Positions 22,945 through 34,170 are shown, counted from the first letter of the stretch. The stretch is 64,000 nucleotides of DNA from Anoplolepis gracilipes (GCF_047496725.1 NC_132978.1:4083501-4147500); one strand, 5' to 3'. Numbers and translations are program-made. Notes: a model not told the origin generated them from the sequence alone.

Positions 22945-23228
22945 ATGCCTAACATAAAATACATAGTAAATTTTATTTAGTTATCGTTTAATTGTTACAT
23001 ATATTTTGTAATGCCAATGATGTAAAATATATTTTTAAAACAATTTCTAGGATTTTTCTCTCAATACTTTCAAAATACTTATTTTCTTGTATAATGGTTT
23101 TTCTTTGCATAAAAATTGTGACTGCTTCCATAGCAAAATTTGGTAAGATGTAGACACCAGAATAAAGATTAAAGCATTTATAAGAAATTCAATGATTATC
23201 AAAACTGACTTTTTTACAGAAGATCAAG
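22945..23228 (+). CDS. B-type small secreted peptide, gene B' (partial, possibly decaying)
   Basis: Exon 1 is 22945-22965 (MPNIKYI) with a GTAAAT donor. The exon 2 frame from about 23073 to 23142 encodes YLFSCIMVFLCIKIVTASIA then KFG, a convincing signal-peptide core. It ends in phase 1 at a GTAAGA donor. The acceptor is the weak point: gene B has TTTCAG where B' has TTTCAA, so splicing must use another AG or is lost. A 9-base exon candidate, 23220-23228 (TTTTTACAG before, GTAATA after), adds EDQ in frame and aligns with the start of exon 3 of gene A. Downstream exons are unresolved; see the block at 23,584-23,799. Confidence 0.45.
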
Positions 23229-23583
23229 GTAATATAAAAAAATATTTCATATTACCTTTAATACAAAGCTATTGAAAAAATATAAAACAATAATATGTAC
23301 AAAAAATTGCATAATTTATAAAGCATTTACTTACAAAAGAAATTACGTGATATCAATAATGAAATAAACTTTCAGTCGCTTTTTAACTTTAAAAGCTTTA
23401 TAGCAGACAAAATAACGACATCACCATGAAATTTCTTTTCAAATTCTTATGTTTATATTAAAATTGTACATCTTCATTTTTAGGAATAACATATTTATTT
23501 ATTCATAATAAGTATATATTTTTACCCTGATATCATTTATTTTTCTGCTATTCAATTTGACAAATTAGCAAGTTAATGCTCTC

Positions 23584-23799
23584 ATGATATATTTTCTTTC
23601 TCTACGTAATAATTTTTATTATAATCGCAATAAAGGTCACCTATTTCGATCAAGAGCGACAAAATGTTTTGGAACGAAATGTACTTGTAGTTCTTCAAGC
23701 CTCTACAGGGATAGAACCGAAAGCTGGAGCGACGGTCCTGCGTAAGTCCTGCAATAATCACTGGAAAGGCACTCACGATAGTAATCAGTCTGGTTTCTA
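23584..23799 (+). CDS. Terminal-exon-like open block of gene B'
   Basis: Two forward frames are open here. One starts at ATG 23584 and contains KCFGTKCTCSSSS before TAA at 23743. The other has no ATG but runs 64 codons (VIIFIIIAIKVTYFDQERQN through GIEPKAGATVL to a TAA near 23,799). The second matches VIIIFIMVAITTAYLDRERH in the decayed copy at 9,916. A poly(A) signal follows at 23,851. Which frame was translated cannot be settled from sequence alone. This is probably the last exon of the B-type gene. Confidence 0.3.
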
Positions 23800-24059
23800 A
23801 TAATTAAATAAATTTTTAGAAATTAATATAATCAATAATATTGTACTATCAATAAAACTCTATGAAAACATACATATATTTTTAATTGTAAGTGTAGATT
23901 ATAAGATTTAATATCATATTATAATAATTTTTGCAATTATTAATTTTATCAATTAATTCTTACACAAAATTGATCACACAAGGATATATTTTTAATTATC
24001 ATTTTTTAAAACTATTTTCAATTGTTCTCTTTTTTAATTAATAATGTCAAAGAAAAAGG

Positions 24060-24490
24060 CGATAGGAGCCAGTGCAAAGTATAAGGGCGCAAATAAAAAC
24101 TACAGTTTTTTAAATGAAAAAAACGCATTTATTTGAATGTTTCGGTCCATCTTTGGATCCATCTTTAGCAATAAAACGTAAAAATATATAATCATATAAT
24201 ACATTAAAACACTTAAAAGTACGCAGATACGCAAAATGTAATAAGTTTTTTACCGGTTTCGAACTTTACAAACAGAAATACCAAATGCGTGCTCTGATGC
24301 ACTTCTCAATATAACACTATATAACAGCAAAATTGAAAGAAAAATATTAGGAACTAGGAAGAAACTCATTACAGATGCAATATACATATAATTGTGACAA
24401 AGCACACATACAACCGTCGCTCAACGCGTCGGATGCACAAGCAAAAATAACAAAGTCGAACGCTGTTTACAAATTGCCGATAATAAATTC
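24060..24490 (-). mobile_element. Penelope-like element 3' end, minus strand
   Basis: Read in reverse, the block is the counterpart of 28,265-28,500: gtaaacagcgttcgactttgtta, cgacggttgt.tgtg, ctttgtcacaattat and ttcttcct...ctttcaattttgc. It ends with a hammerhead-like fold at 24168-24139: CTAAAGA, then a GG(A)TCC/GGACC stem, then GAAAC. No nuclease coding region precedes it on this strand. Confidence 0.55.
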
Positions 24491-24572
24491 AAGCCTCTAA
24501 ATAAATAAACAGAGGGAGAAAATCGCGAAATTTTTTAAACTTTTTTTTTTTAATCTCAAAGCGCGAAATTTC

Positions 24573-24908
24573 TTAAAGTCTCTCTCTTTTCATTGTTTCC
24601 ATCTTCCGCTTCATTAGCTCGTTTTCGCGTTTTACAAAATCTAATTTCCTTTCATATAAGATAGTTTCTTTCAAATCTTTGCCTCTGCTGTCCCATATCT
24701 ACATCTGCTGTCATAATATCATCTTCGTCACTGCCGATGTCAGGATCCATATCCTCTATCCACTGTCCAAATCTCGAGACCTGCTCGAAAAAGTCTTAAG
24801 ATAATTTATTTATGTGGATTTATTTTCGGATTTATTTCCAGTAATAGGAATATTTAATAATCTTAATTTTTCTTTTAATGCCGTTGTGAAAATATTAAGA
24901 TTTTTCAT
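24573..24908 (-). pseudogene. Fossil ORF with SAP-like helix pair and coiled-coil tail
   Basis: Minus-strand reading from ATG at 24908 gives MKNLNIFTTALKEKLRLLNI then PITGNKS, which resembles a SAP DNA-binding motif (LK-x-L-x4-G-x-K). After a stop the frame continues FFEQVSRFGQWIEDMDPDIG and an acidic SDEDD stretch. After a frameshift it gives ERKLDFVKRENELMKRKMET then MKRERL-stop at 24573-24575, a charged coiled coil. This organisation is common in transposon-encoded gag-like or DNA-binding accessory proteins. Broken by at least one stop and one frameshift. Host origin cannot be excluded. Confidence 0.4.
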
Positions 24909-25300
24909 AGTTGCTAATAATTTGCACCGTTATATCGTATTACTATTATATCATATTGTACTGCGCGAACTCTTCCTTCCTTATAGCCGTATCTGCCCAA
25001 TACACCCTTCGGTTCTTTTTTGTCCGTCTCAATTTACAGACATCAATTCAATTTACATCCTCGTGTAAATTTATCGTTATGATGCTCAATCTCAAAAAGT
25101 CTTCGCTGATGATCGTATTCACACAGTTTCCTTATATTTCTGTTCATCGCAGCAAAACGACGAATTATCGCACTCGAATCCTCTGCCACAACATTTTACC
25201 CTGTTTTAATTCATAAAATATTCACAGCTTTTCTATCCTACTGAATTTACTATAGGATTTAGATTTGATATTAGGATGTATATATGTATATATATATACA

Positions 25301-25584
25301 GGACGACCGCCCCATAGCTCAAGGGCAGATAGAGCAGGTCAAACTGAACATAAAAGTTTTCTATCATTTTGCGATTTGCGCAATAATTATTAAACTATTA
25401 ATTAAAAACGCTTAGCATATGCTGAGTGCTATATACAGCGCGCGCTCACACGCTGAGAGTTTTTAATTAATATTTTAATAATTATTGTGCAAATCGCAAA
25501 ATGGTAGAGGATTTTTATGTTCAGTTTGACCTATCTGCTCTATTTGCCCTTCAGTTATGGGGCGGTTGCGACCGGACACCCTGT
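25301..25584. mobile_element. MITE with long inverted arms, ends GGACACCCTGT type
   Basis: The left arm begins GACCGCCCCATAGCTCAAGG and the right arm ends ATGGGGCGGTTGCGACCGGA. The arms pair for about 120 bp, through agatagagcaggtcaaactg and cagtttgacctatctgctct. The loop is a CGCGCGCT-containing spacer near 25,430. Flanked by TA microsatellite on both sides. It shares the gatagagc...caaactga motif with the element at 2,098, so the two belong to one family. Confidence 0.8.
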
Positions 25585-26171
25585 ATATATATATATATAT
25601 ATAGTTAAAAGGCTGGGAATAAACTAAAAAACACAAGCTTTGTTCGGAGTTGGAAATATACGTCTATACTCGGAAAGAATTCAAGAAAAAAGAACGAGAT
25701 GTCATTTCGTTTATAACAAAACATAAATGTAACTATAGTTATTGCCTAAGGACTCTAGCTATAGGCCTAACTGTTATTATATTATATTTAAAACTTATTT
25801 TAAAAAAATATGCAACATGTTGAATTTATTGTATAAATTATAAATTCAGTTTTTTTTCAATATAAGCATAAGGCAAAAGTTTGCGTTCTTCACACATTAT
25901 GACTCATAGGTAATTTTTCAGTAATTTAGAGATCCACTAATTTAGATATCTTACGTTCTGTTTAAAAGAGAATAGAATATACTAATGACATAGAATAATG
26001 ACGTACATTATATATAATAACATATAAGTAGTTGATAACGATGGAATATCTACTTACTATTATATTATTTAATAGTAATTAGTATATATAATTACTATTA
26101 GTAACAAGTATATGAGTAACCATTATTATTAAAATAATATAGAGGAGGTTTCAGACATATAACCAACCTAT

Positions 26172-26250
26172 ATACAGGGTGTCCGGTATTAAGAATCTGT
26201 CATTAGCAGGTTTTTCATCAATTACCGGACATTCTGTATATACATGTATA
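26172..26250. mobile_element. Very short inverted-repeat element
   Basis: TATATACAGGGTGTCCGGTA and its imperfect inverse TACCGGACATTCTGTATATA are separated by about 40 bp. This is probably a minimal MITE of the same termini class as the 25,301 element. Confidence 0.6.
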
Positions 26251-26257
26251 TATAAAT

Positions 26258-26740
26258 ACAGAGTGTTTCAGACCACCAACTGTCAACGTTTTTTTTTTTT
26301 TAATGGAACGTTACGCAGAAAGTTACGAAAAACATTTTCATTTTACTAAAAGGCACCCAAAGTATTTATTGGTGATAATTCCATTTCTCGAGACAAACCG
26401 GAAGTAAGTATAATTGAGGTCAGTTTTAAAAGTTTAAATAATTACATGGGTCGAGTGGGTTATCATTACATAGAGCTTTGAAAAAGAAATAATTTTTACT
26501 AAAATATTAATTTAATTATCTTTTATAAGTTTCGAAAAAAACGTTGAATGTGTGGGCGACTACAATAATGTACAAGTGCGTTCATTTCTGTTACACCTAC
26601 TTTCGGTTTATCTCAAAAAATGAAATCATTACCAATAAATATTTTAGTTTTAGTAATAAATATTTTTTTTTGTAACTTTCTGTGACATTCCATTTTGAGA
26701 AAAATAGCTAGCACGGGTGGTCTGGAACGCTCTATATTTA
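26258..26740. mobile_element. Internally deleted copy of the 16,361 inverted-repeat element
   Basis: Left end ACAGAGTGTTTCAGACCACC and right end GGTGGTCTGGAACGCTCTAT form the same inverted termini. The inner part is about 350 bp shorter than in the 16,361 copy. Confidence 0.75.
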
Positions 26741-27739
26741 TATATACAGGTTGTTTTTATAAATTAGATCGACAAACTTTGAAGGAAAATAGATGACGTT
26801 AAAACAAATATTTTTTATTAATATTATTTTTCTGTACTAAGTTTTGTTTTAATACTACATGGTAAAATAGCAGTTTTGTGATTTCAAAAAACAAAAATAA
26901 ACAATTCACTTTTTTTACAATAAATGCTCAATTCACAATAGTTAAATGATTCAAAATATCCCTAGAGTATGAAACAATCAGTCTTTGAGCGTATGAAACA
27001 ATCAATGTTTCGATGATATTATCGTCAATATATTAATGCAACCTCATTTAATTGTTAAAATTTATATGAGTTAAATTAAAAAGAATTCTCATTATTTGTA
27101 TATGCTAATGTGAAATACATATTACAAATTTTATTAAATTATTATTATTTAACACTTTAAATTTCTTTCGTATTATAGCGACAAATTGATAATTTAAATT
27201 ACAATTTTTCTCAAACTTTTAAGATTATATTTTCCTCCTTTAATATTGATGTTTTCCTCGATAACTAATGCTGCGAAACTTATAATGCCGGCTTAATCTT
27301 TGTGATATGTACATTACAACCAAAAATATCTAATAAATACACATTTATGATAAAAAATGTATTGATCATCAAATATGACTTATTTTAATTAGAATTTAGA
27401 TTTGAGCTCTGATTTATAGTATCTAATATATTATTTGTTGATAGATTAGATATTCTCATATATTTGAGCAAATTTTATTATTGCTAGTATGAATGTAAAG
27501 CACATTATACATTATATCGAAAATAAAGATGGAACATACGTTGAATGAATTGCAAAGACTTAGCAACATCTATGAACATATAACGTCAAGAAGAAAGACA
27601 ATATGAACCAGCGCAGTATGTGTGTATAAGGGCACAAATAAAAACTTAACCAAACTTAATCAAACTTTGACACTCCAGGATCGGCTTAGAATCTTATTTG
27701 TGAATAATCAAAATAATAATGATACTATGGATACACGTT

Positions 27740-28320
27740 ATGTTTATTCTCTCTGGGTCTCTTATTTTAATATTCCATACGTATCCAATTTCTCAGAATG
27801 ATTCTAGTCTCGTGGTCCATGATCTTGATATAAAAATATCATACACATGTATGAATAAATTACGTTCATTTATTCGAGTATAAATGTTTTATCCAACTTT
27901 TCACATAATAATGTGGTGTATAAAATTTCACGTAGAGACTACAATGCCTGGTATGTCGGACAGACGAGCACTTTTAAAAACAATGAAAATAAAAATCATA
28001 TTAACAGAAACATTACGTAAAAATTTATTATCACGGGCCACAGATTGAATATTCACAAATTTGACTGAAATAATGTAGAAATCTTGGAATCAGAGGCTTT
28101 TCTGAATAAGAGAAATACTGTTTATTAAACGCCAAAAGAATAGTAATTAATCAATAGAAAGATACAGAACGCATACATTATGCGTACACATCTGCTATTG
28201 AAAATATGTCAAATGTATAAAAAATTTCGCTCTTTGAAATTTTCTTCCTCTATTTAACTATTTAGAAATTTGAGTTTATTACCGGTGATTTGTAAACAGC
28301 GTCCGACCTTGTTATATTCA
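27740..28320 (+). pseudogene. Decayed Penelope-like nuclease copy and 3' end
   Basis: The translated text YFNIPYVSNFSE, then VYKISRRDYNAWYVGQTS, HINRNIT, GHRLNIHKFD and NNVEILESEAF follows the order of the better copy at 8312-8773. It includes the end of the reverse transcriptase, which the other copy lacks. Both zinc-type cysteines are lost (RRDY for C..C), and several stops and frameshifts are present. The 3' region continues to about 28,320 like that of the first copy. Confidence 0.75.
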
Positions 28321-28559
28321 CTTATATATATGTCCGACGCCTTTAGCGACAGTTGTGTGCGCTTTGTCACAATTATCTATTGCGTTTGAAATCTGTGTGA
28401 GTTTCTTCCTTATTATTTGTCTTTCAATTTTGCCATTATATTGTGGAGTGCATGCGTATATCGCAATATAAACTATGAAAATTGCTATATGAAAAGTGTA
28501 GCTTTTATTGTTTGTCTCTAAGTAAAGTTTAATAAAACTGTACAAATTCTGAACAATTA

Positions 28560-29200
28560 AAAAAGCTCATAAAACATGAAAAATAAAAAATTATTTTTTC
28601 TTATTACAATTGTTAATAATATATTGCTATATTTGTCTTGTTGTTGTTAATATTTGTTTAGCTAACATACTACGATTTTCAATTGTTAATTAATTGTGAT
28701 TTAGACTTATTAATGAATTATAAAAAATAATAAATGTTTCTTATATAACTTTTTTCTTTTACATAACAGATATATTTTATTCGGATTATTAATAATTACA
28801 CATATTAAAAACATTCGGAAACTTCATGCTTTGATACAATAATAATATTTAAAAAATTATATAAGTATAAAACAATGCGCCAGATACGCTAAAATACAAA
28901 AATTATGTTTATAAAAAATTATTCCCAAATATAATAATCATACAAGTAAGTATAAAAAATCAAATTGGAAAAAAGTGTAGTCAGAAATAGTACAAATCGA
29001 CAGAATTTCGAGTTAATGAATCTATTATATGTCGCTTTTGCAAATACCAACAATTTACATGTATTAATCTTATTATTAGGGTAATCATATTTAACCGCAT
29101 ATTTGACTGTACATTGTTCTACTAATTTGCGATATATATGTATGACGACGTTTACAACAATTTCAATTTACATAGCTTGCTTATAAGAACTTACAATATT
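28560..29200. other. AT-rich intergenic stretch
   Basis: No ORF, repeat family or regulatory pattern that I can support. Confidence 0.5.
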
Positions 29201-29421
29201 CGTTATACCGGACTATGTTTCCCTGAAACATAGGAAAATCCTCTTTGAAATGATAATGCGCACGGACGATGCAGTCATAATTTTCACAGTTTTCATAGCT
29301 GCGCATAAACTATGGAGATGGATACGAGCGGATGATAATGAGACAGCTCTGTTATAAAGCAGTGTCTTGCGTTCCGTAACCATGATTAAAAAACGCAGAT
29401 TAAAAGAGTGATATGCGTTGA

Positions 29422-29631
29422 ATGTTGTGGCGCGAATGTACATCGCGAGACGAAACAAAAATGGAAATGCTTCGATATTCAGGCAAATGTTGTCAATGCC
29501 AACACGGAGAATACGAGACTGATTGGTATGACATTAAGGCAATTTCTAGCAATTACCGGAAAGTGGACGGATATTATCGTGCAATGGAGACATATCAGAA
29601 TCGATGCAATGATGACATAATGGACAAATAG
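29422..29631 (+). CDS. Hypothetical 69-aa ORF, Cys-containing
   Basis: The frame is open from ATG 29422 to TAG 29629-29631 in a local GC-rich island. It contains GKCCQCQHGEYETDWYD and YYRAMETYQNRCNDD, a hydrophilic, globular-looking text with four Cys. There is no signal peptide and no recognised family. It might be an exon of a spliced gene whose other exons were not found, or a chance frame. A competing frame (29408-29620) and an antisense frame (29213-29458) overlap the region. Confidence 0.25.
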   Translation: MLWRECTSRDETKMEMLRYSGKCCQCQHGEYETDWYDIKAISSNYRKVDGYYRAMETYQNRCNDDIMDK

Positions 29632-29702
29632 AGACTACCCAATTTCGACTAGCTTTTAAGGTGTTATACATAAAAAATACATTTATGAAATAATAGAAAA
29701 TA

Positions 29703-29704
<2 letters not shown>

Positions 29705-29740
<36 letters not shown>
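29705..29740. repeat. (GA)n microsatellite
   Basis: An uninterrupted AG run followed by AAAGAG. Confidence 0.95.
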
Positions 29741-29743
<3 letters not shown>

Positions 29744-30329
29744 TATCGAAATAATAAATTTTGACCATTCAAATTTTAATTTTATTTACTCTATAATGAG
29801 CTTACGAAGAAATTATTATATTAACTTCAATTTATTCTTGTAGATGTATTTTAACGTCAGTTATAATAAAAACATGTCAAAAAAAAAGAATAAGCAAGAA
29901 ATAATTTAGAATTATTTTATCATGTATGTTATCTATTTATTAGATTTTGTAATATTAATATTAAAAAATATTAAATAATACATAAATAAAATTAATATTT
30001 TTTTCTACTTTTGTAAAATATTAAAGAATATTTTTATATCTATAAATATAAAATAAATTTTCATTTATGTGAATATATCTAATTATAATAAAATACCTAT
30101 TAATAATAAGAGAAATATATACATTTAATATGATGGAAAATAAAAAATGATAAAATTTTCATTTTAGAAATGCATTTATTATTTTTATTATACATATATA
30201 ACAATATTGATATATACGAAATTATGTTATATACACGTAACATGTAAAAGACGAAAGATACACCAAATGACGAAGATCGCGATGTGATCGAATTGGCGAA
30301 TGTTGGAGAGATCAGTCGCGCGAAGGTCC

Positions 30330-30335
30330 TTTATT
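30330..30335 (-). terminator. Poly(A) signal of CP1
   Basis: AATAAA on the minus strand about 20 bases past the CP1 stop codon, followed by a GT-poor stretch. The position implies a very short 3' UTR. Confidence 0.6.
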
Positions 30336-30353
30336 CATGCTGAATAATGTGAT

Positions 30354-31537
30354 TTACAAAAATCCACGAATGACACCTCCTAATCCGGCATGTCCAGCGG
30401 TGATACTACCAGATGGACCAGCTATCAGAGCTGGAGCTGCAACTGGTCCGGCGAGGGCTGCTGGACCTACAGCAGGACCAGCAAGCACCGCTCCTACAAG
30501 ACATTGAGACATACATCTTAAACAAGAGAAGTTTCTTAAATCTAAAACAAGTTACTTAGATCCTGTTAGTTATTTACAATATTTTTCAAATTTAACAAAT
30601 TTTAAAAATAAGGATTTTATATATGTATATATATATATATTAACATTTTTTATTATATATAAATTTATATATAAATTAATAAAACAAATTGTTTATTTTA
30701 AAAAGTAATAAAATATATTTATAAAAAAATTTAAATTTATTTCTTCTTTGTTGTAAAAAAACATTATCAAGATAATAAGTTATAAAACAGATTTTTTTAA
30801 TTGAAGGAAGATTTACTAGAATAAAAGTAAACAATGAGATTTTTTAAATAGTTTTTGTGGGATTAAAAAATTAACATGTGTATCTTTTAAAATGTGAATT
30901 ATTATAAAATTACTAATTGTAAGCGTTCGCTAATAAAAGCCATGGTAAGTTAATATATATATATCATTGTTTTTTTATTTTGATATTATCAAAATATGTC
31001 TCAATAACATAAAAATTATATTTATATCAGAAAAAGCTATATTTATACTATATTTACATACCGGAATTGTAAATTGTCTCGTTTTCATTTCTTTTGAAAT
31101 TTCTCAAACATATTTTTTTTCTATAATATAACAGTTTGATAATAATTTATAATATTAATCTTGCCGTTTAAAATCGACGTAAATAAATTCTTACTTTATT
31201 ATGCCTTACCATAAGCTGCAGGCAATCCCAAAGCTGGTGCCGCGGCCAAGCCAAGAGCTGGGGCAACCACTGCCGTATGCCCGAGGACGCTACCAGAAAC
31301 GATTGACGGTCCAGCAACTGATCCAGTAACGACAGCTCCGCCATCGACAGCTCCGGAGATGCGCGCGGGTCCGACCACCGGTCCAGCTAGTGCGGACGGT
31401 CCGTTAGCCGGTCCGGTGAGAGTCGCGGGGCCTAGAATCGGACCGGCTAACGCGGCCCCGAGGCCCAGGTAGCCCGACGGTGCCGCAGTTGCCATCGACA
31501 GAGCCGCTACGAGGAGAATCGCGATCAAGGAGCGCAT
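30354..31537 (-). CDS. Secreted Ala/Gly/Pro-rich cuticular-type protein CP1
   Basis: Two coding exons, 31537-31210 and 30493-30354, are joined in phase 1 (TAT G|GTAAGG ... TGTAG|GA) to give 155 aa. The N terminus MRSLIAILLVAALSMATA is a clear signal peptide, with cleavage likely before APSGYLG. The mature protein is built of hydrophobic repeats around AGPxxGPA and SGxVxG (for example LAGPILGPATLTGPANGPSA), then an AP-rich linker and a C-terminal GPSGSITAGHAGLGG. It has no chitin-binding R&R motif and no Cys. Composition and the secreted form fit hydrophobic hymenopteran cuticular proteins such as apidermins. Assignment to that named family is provisional. The upstream ATG at 31603 in the same frame is within the probable 5' UTR and is disfavoured because it would mask the signal peptide. 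Paralogous to CP2 and CP3. Confidence 0.85.
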
Positions 31538-31622
31538 GATGAAGAGGTTTAAATGATGTCTAGGAGAATTTCCTTCGATGGCTGAGGTGGATGTGGCTGC
31601 CATCGATCGACGTCCAGTGCGC

Positions 31623-31629
31623 TTTTATA
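31623..31629 (-). promoter_or_regulatory. TATA box of CP1
   Basis: TATAAAA on the minus strand, about 90 bases upstream of the ATG at 31537. A start site near 31,598 would give a 5' UTR of about 60 bases. Confidence 0.65.
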
Positions 31630-31999
31630 GAGACATCGTCTCCCCGAACGTCGGTCCAACGCTACCACCGACCCCAAGGGCGGGGCACAGGACACGCCAA
31701 ACATTCTCTACGAGCTGGGCAAGCTGCGACGCCGACTTATCAAGTCAATCCATTTAGTATTGGTGACACTAGAGTGTACCTCTATTAACGTCTTACCTCT
31801 CGTATGTCTTGCACGAGGGTCGCGCCGCTCCATTTCAACGCATCCGTCTATGGGCTCGCGTTGCGTTTTCTCGACCTGTTTGCGCAATCGGTAGTAGCAA
31901 CAACAACAGATCGATATCTCGGTGCGATATCGCTTTTTGTTACAGTTCACTCTTGAAAGTGAAACACTTGGAGATGTGATTGACATTAGGTCAACTTGT

Positions 32000-32482
32000 T
32001 CAAAAGAATAACACGGTCTTTATCTACCCACAACGTTGATTTTTCAAAACTTTATTATTTCTAGCATTTCCCTTTTATTTTTTAAATCTTTCTTAGATTT
32101 AAAAAAGAATCAGATACAAATTAAAAAAGGGAAATATATAAATGACAAAAAAATATTGTTTGAAAATACGTATAACATTGTCATGAGTTTTCTAATAATC
32201 TCGCCATCGTGAAGCATAAAGAATGATATCAGCTGTTTATCGCAATACGTTCAATCATCCCAACGACCTTGAGAGTAAAGACGACTCGCGTGTTTCTATG
32301 AGTGTCCTCTTCCTGCTTTCTCTCGATTCGTTAAATAGACACGTATCTGTCGCCATTAGAACGATTACATTGCATTGCATTGTGCGTTTGTCTAGGCGAG
32401 GCATGGGTTCCATTGCCCACGCGTCATCCGGGCTTCGTAGATTGTCGCCAGGAATGAGGGTCCTATTGTTACGTCAAATATC

Positions 32483-32514
<32 letters not shown>

Positions 32515-34170
32515 CGCGCACGCGTATCACCACTAGTTCGTACATATCTCTCGTAGACAGAAATCGTTTACGATGCCATTATCGGGCATCATACACAATA
32601 AAGGTGGACCGTTGATTGAGCGATACGGAAACTCTTTTTTGTCTTCTTTTTTCATATCACTGTCCTTCTGTTGAATGAATTCAAAAGAATTGCAGTTCGA
32701 ATGTGTGTCTCAACGTATATGTATATGTATATGTATATGAAAAGCAAACGTGTCAACTTGGACATTTCGTCATTTCCTTTTATCGATGATATCTTTTTCT
32801 TCTTCTTCGACGAGAGGTGAAATGCATTGTGCCCAATATATAGGTTCTCAAAGTTTCTCGAGTCACAAAACCAACGTTTTTACAAGAATAGAATTTGGCA
32901 GAGTTCCAATAGTCTAGCGTATCTTTCGATAACGATTTTAATTTTCTTTAATTGACCATTTGATCTTTAATAAACTGTATGAATGCATACGTCACAGAAA
33001 TATATTTATTCTACTATTTTTGTTATATTAAATTCATACATTGCACTATTTCTTGTAATTGTAGTCGAGCATTGTATCATTATTATCCTCGTATAAAACA
33101 ATTTGTAAATTAATCGTTTCATCAACTAGGTATGCTGGCAGTGATATTATTATATTGGCAGTGGTATACAATTCTTTCTATTTAGTCAAAGCACATTCGC
33201 GAAACGCGATCTGCTAAGCAGGTTTTTGGCTATATACACATGCGTTTATACGTCCCGATATCTCTTCTAACCAGTTTACAATTACAAAGCTTTAAACGCG
33301 ACATAAAGGGATTATCAAAGTTGCTTGCAAGCGTGCACATCGCTTCCATTAATCGATTACCATTCGACTAATGGTTCTGCCGAGCCGTCGGCCGCAACGT
33401 TACACGTTTTCATCAAGGTGATCAGTGGTAGCCGCTGTAAATTTAGATTTGTACATCATCAATCAACGCTCACTGCCAAGCGAGTTCTGCTACAAGTACT
33501 GTACAGTGTGATGACTTATCCTTCATTGGGTGGATTTTCAATATGCACGAGATTGATCACTCGCACCATCGAATTATTTGTCTGCCAAACGTGATAGATC
33601 GCTCTATTGATTTTGTCGAATCGTTATTTTTTTTATTTCTCTGACCAGAACAAGTGTATTTAATGTACATAAATAATATTTTAATTATATTTCGATTAAT
33701 TCGATCGCAATAGCACACTATATTTTACTATGCATACTATCTATATATTTTTATTTTATTTAATAATGATAGTTAAATATTAGTACACACACATACATAT
33801 CAATTTACTATAGCTTTTATCTGTTCATCTGCAAGTTTTGATTGATTTTTCTCCGTGATAGTAAATACTTTATATTTTATTTTAGTACTGATTTCTAATA
33901 CCATTCAATGATTTTTCTCCCTTCGATCTCCGGGTAAATACAATCGCGGCCAATCCTATCAGCAATAACTAACGCGTGAAGGTGATAAAATCAATTCTCT
34001 GGATCGTTGTTCGCCCCAACTCTTGGGCGCGGTTGACGTTTCCGATTCTGTTCGAGGTTGCGTCGCGAGAGAGACCACGGATATTTTCGATCCGATTAAT
34101 CGAATTTTTTGTTAACCTCGTCACGCAGGCTCCGCCCTGATTCCGCTGTAAGTTTGCGCGTCCCACATGC
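32000..34170. other. CP1 upstream intergenic region, CpG-rich blocks
   Basis: No convincing gene. It contains a GT microsatellite at 32,482-32,521, a (TATATG)n run near 32,718-32,738 and mixed CpG-rich sequence. A FTZ-F1-type site is listed separately. ORFs in this interval lack splice context, signal peptides or recognisable domains. Confidence 0.45.
32264..32272 (-). promoter_or_regulatory. FTZ-F1 consensus site upstream of CP1
   Basis: The minus strand reads TCAAGGTCG, matching YCAAGGYCR, about 670 bases upstream of the expected CP1 start site. Beta-FTZ-F1 is known to activate insect cuticle-protein genes such as Drosophila EDG84A. A nine-base match can occur by chance, so this is only suggestive. 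Confidence 0.3.

Larger units (their letters stand above)
25610..27300. repeat. Segmental duplicate of 15,850-17,930
   Basis: Same orientation and same order of landmarks as the 15.8-17.9 kb block, including an embedded copy of the long inverted-repeat element. Both elements occupy the same position, so the insertion predates the duplication. Confidence 0.65.

Noticed and set aside
31538..31603. Upstream in-frame ATG for CP1 (22 extra codons)
   Set aside because: It lies at the expected transcription start and would place a polar stretch before a perfect signal peptide.
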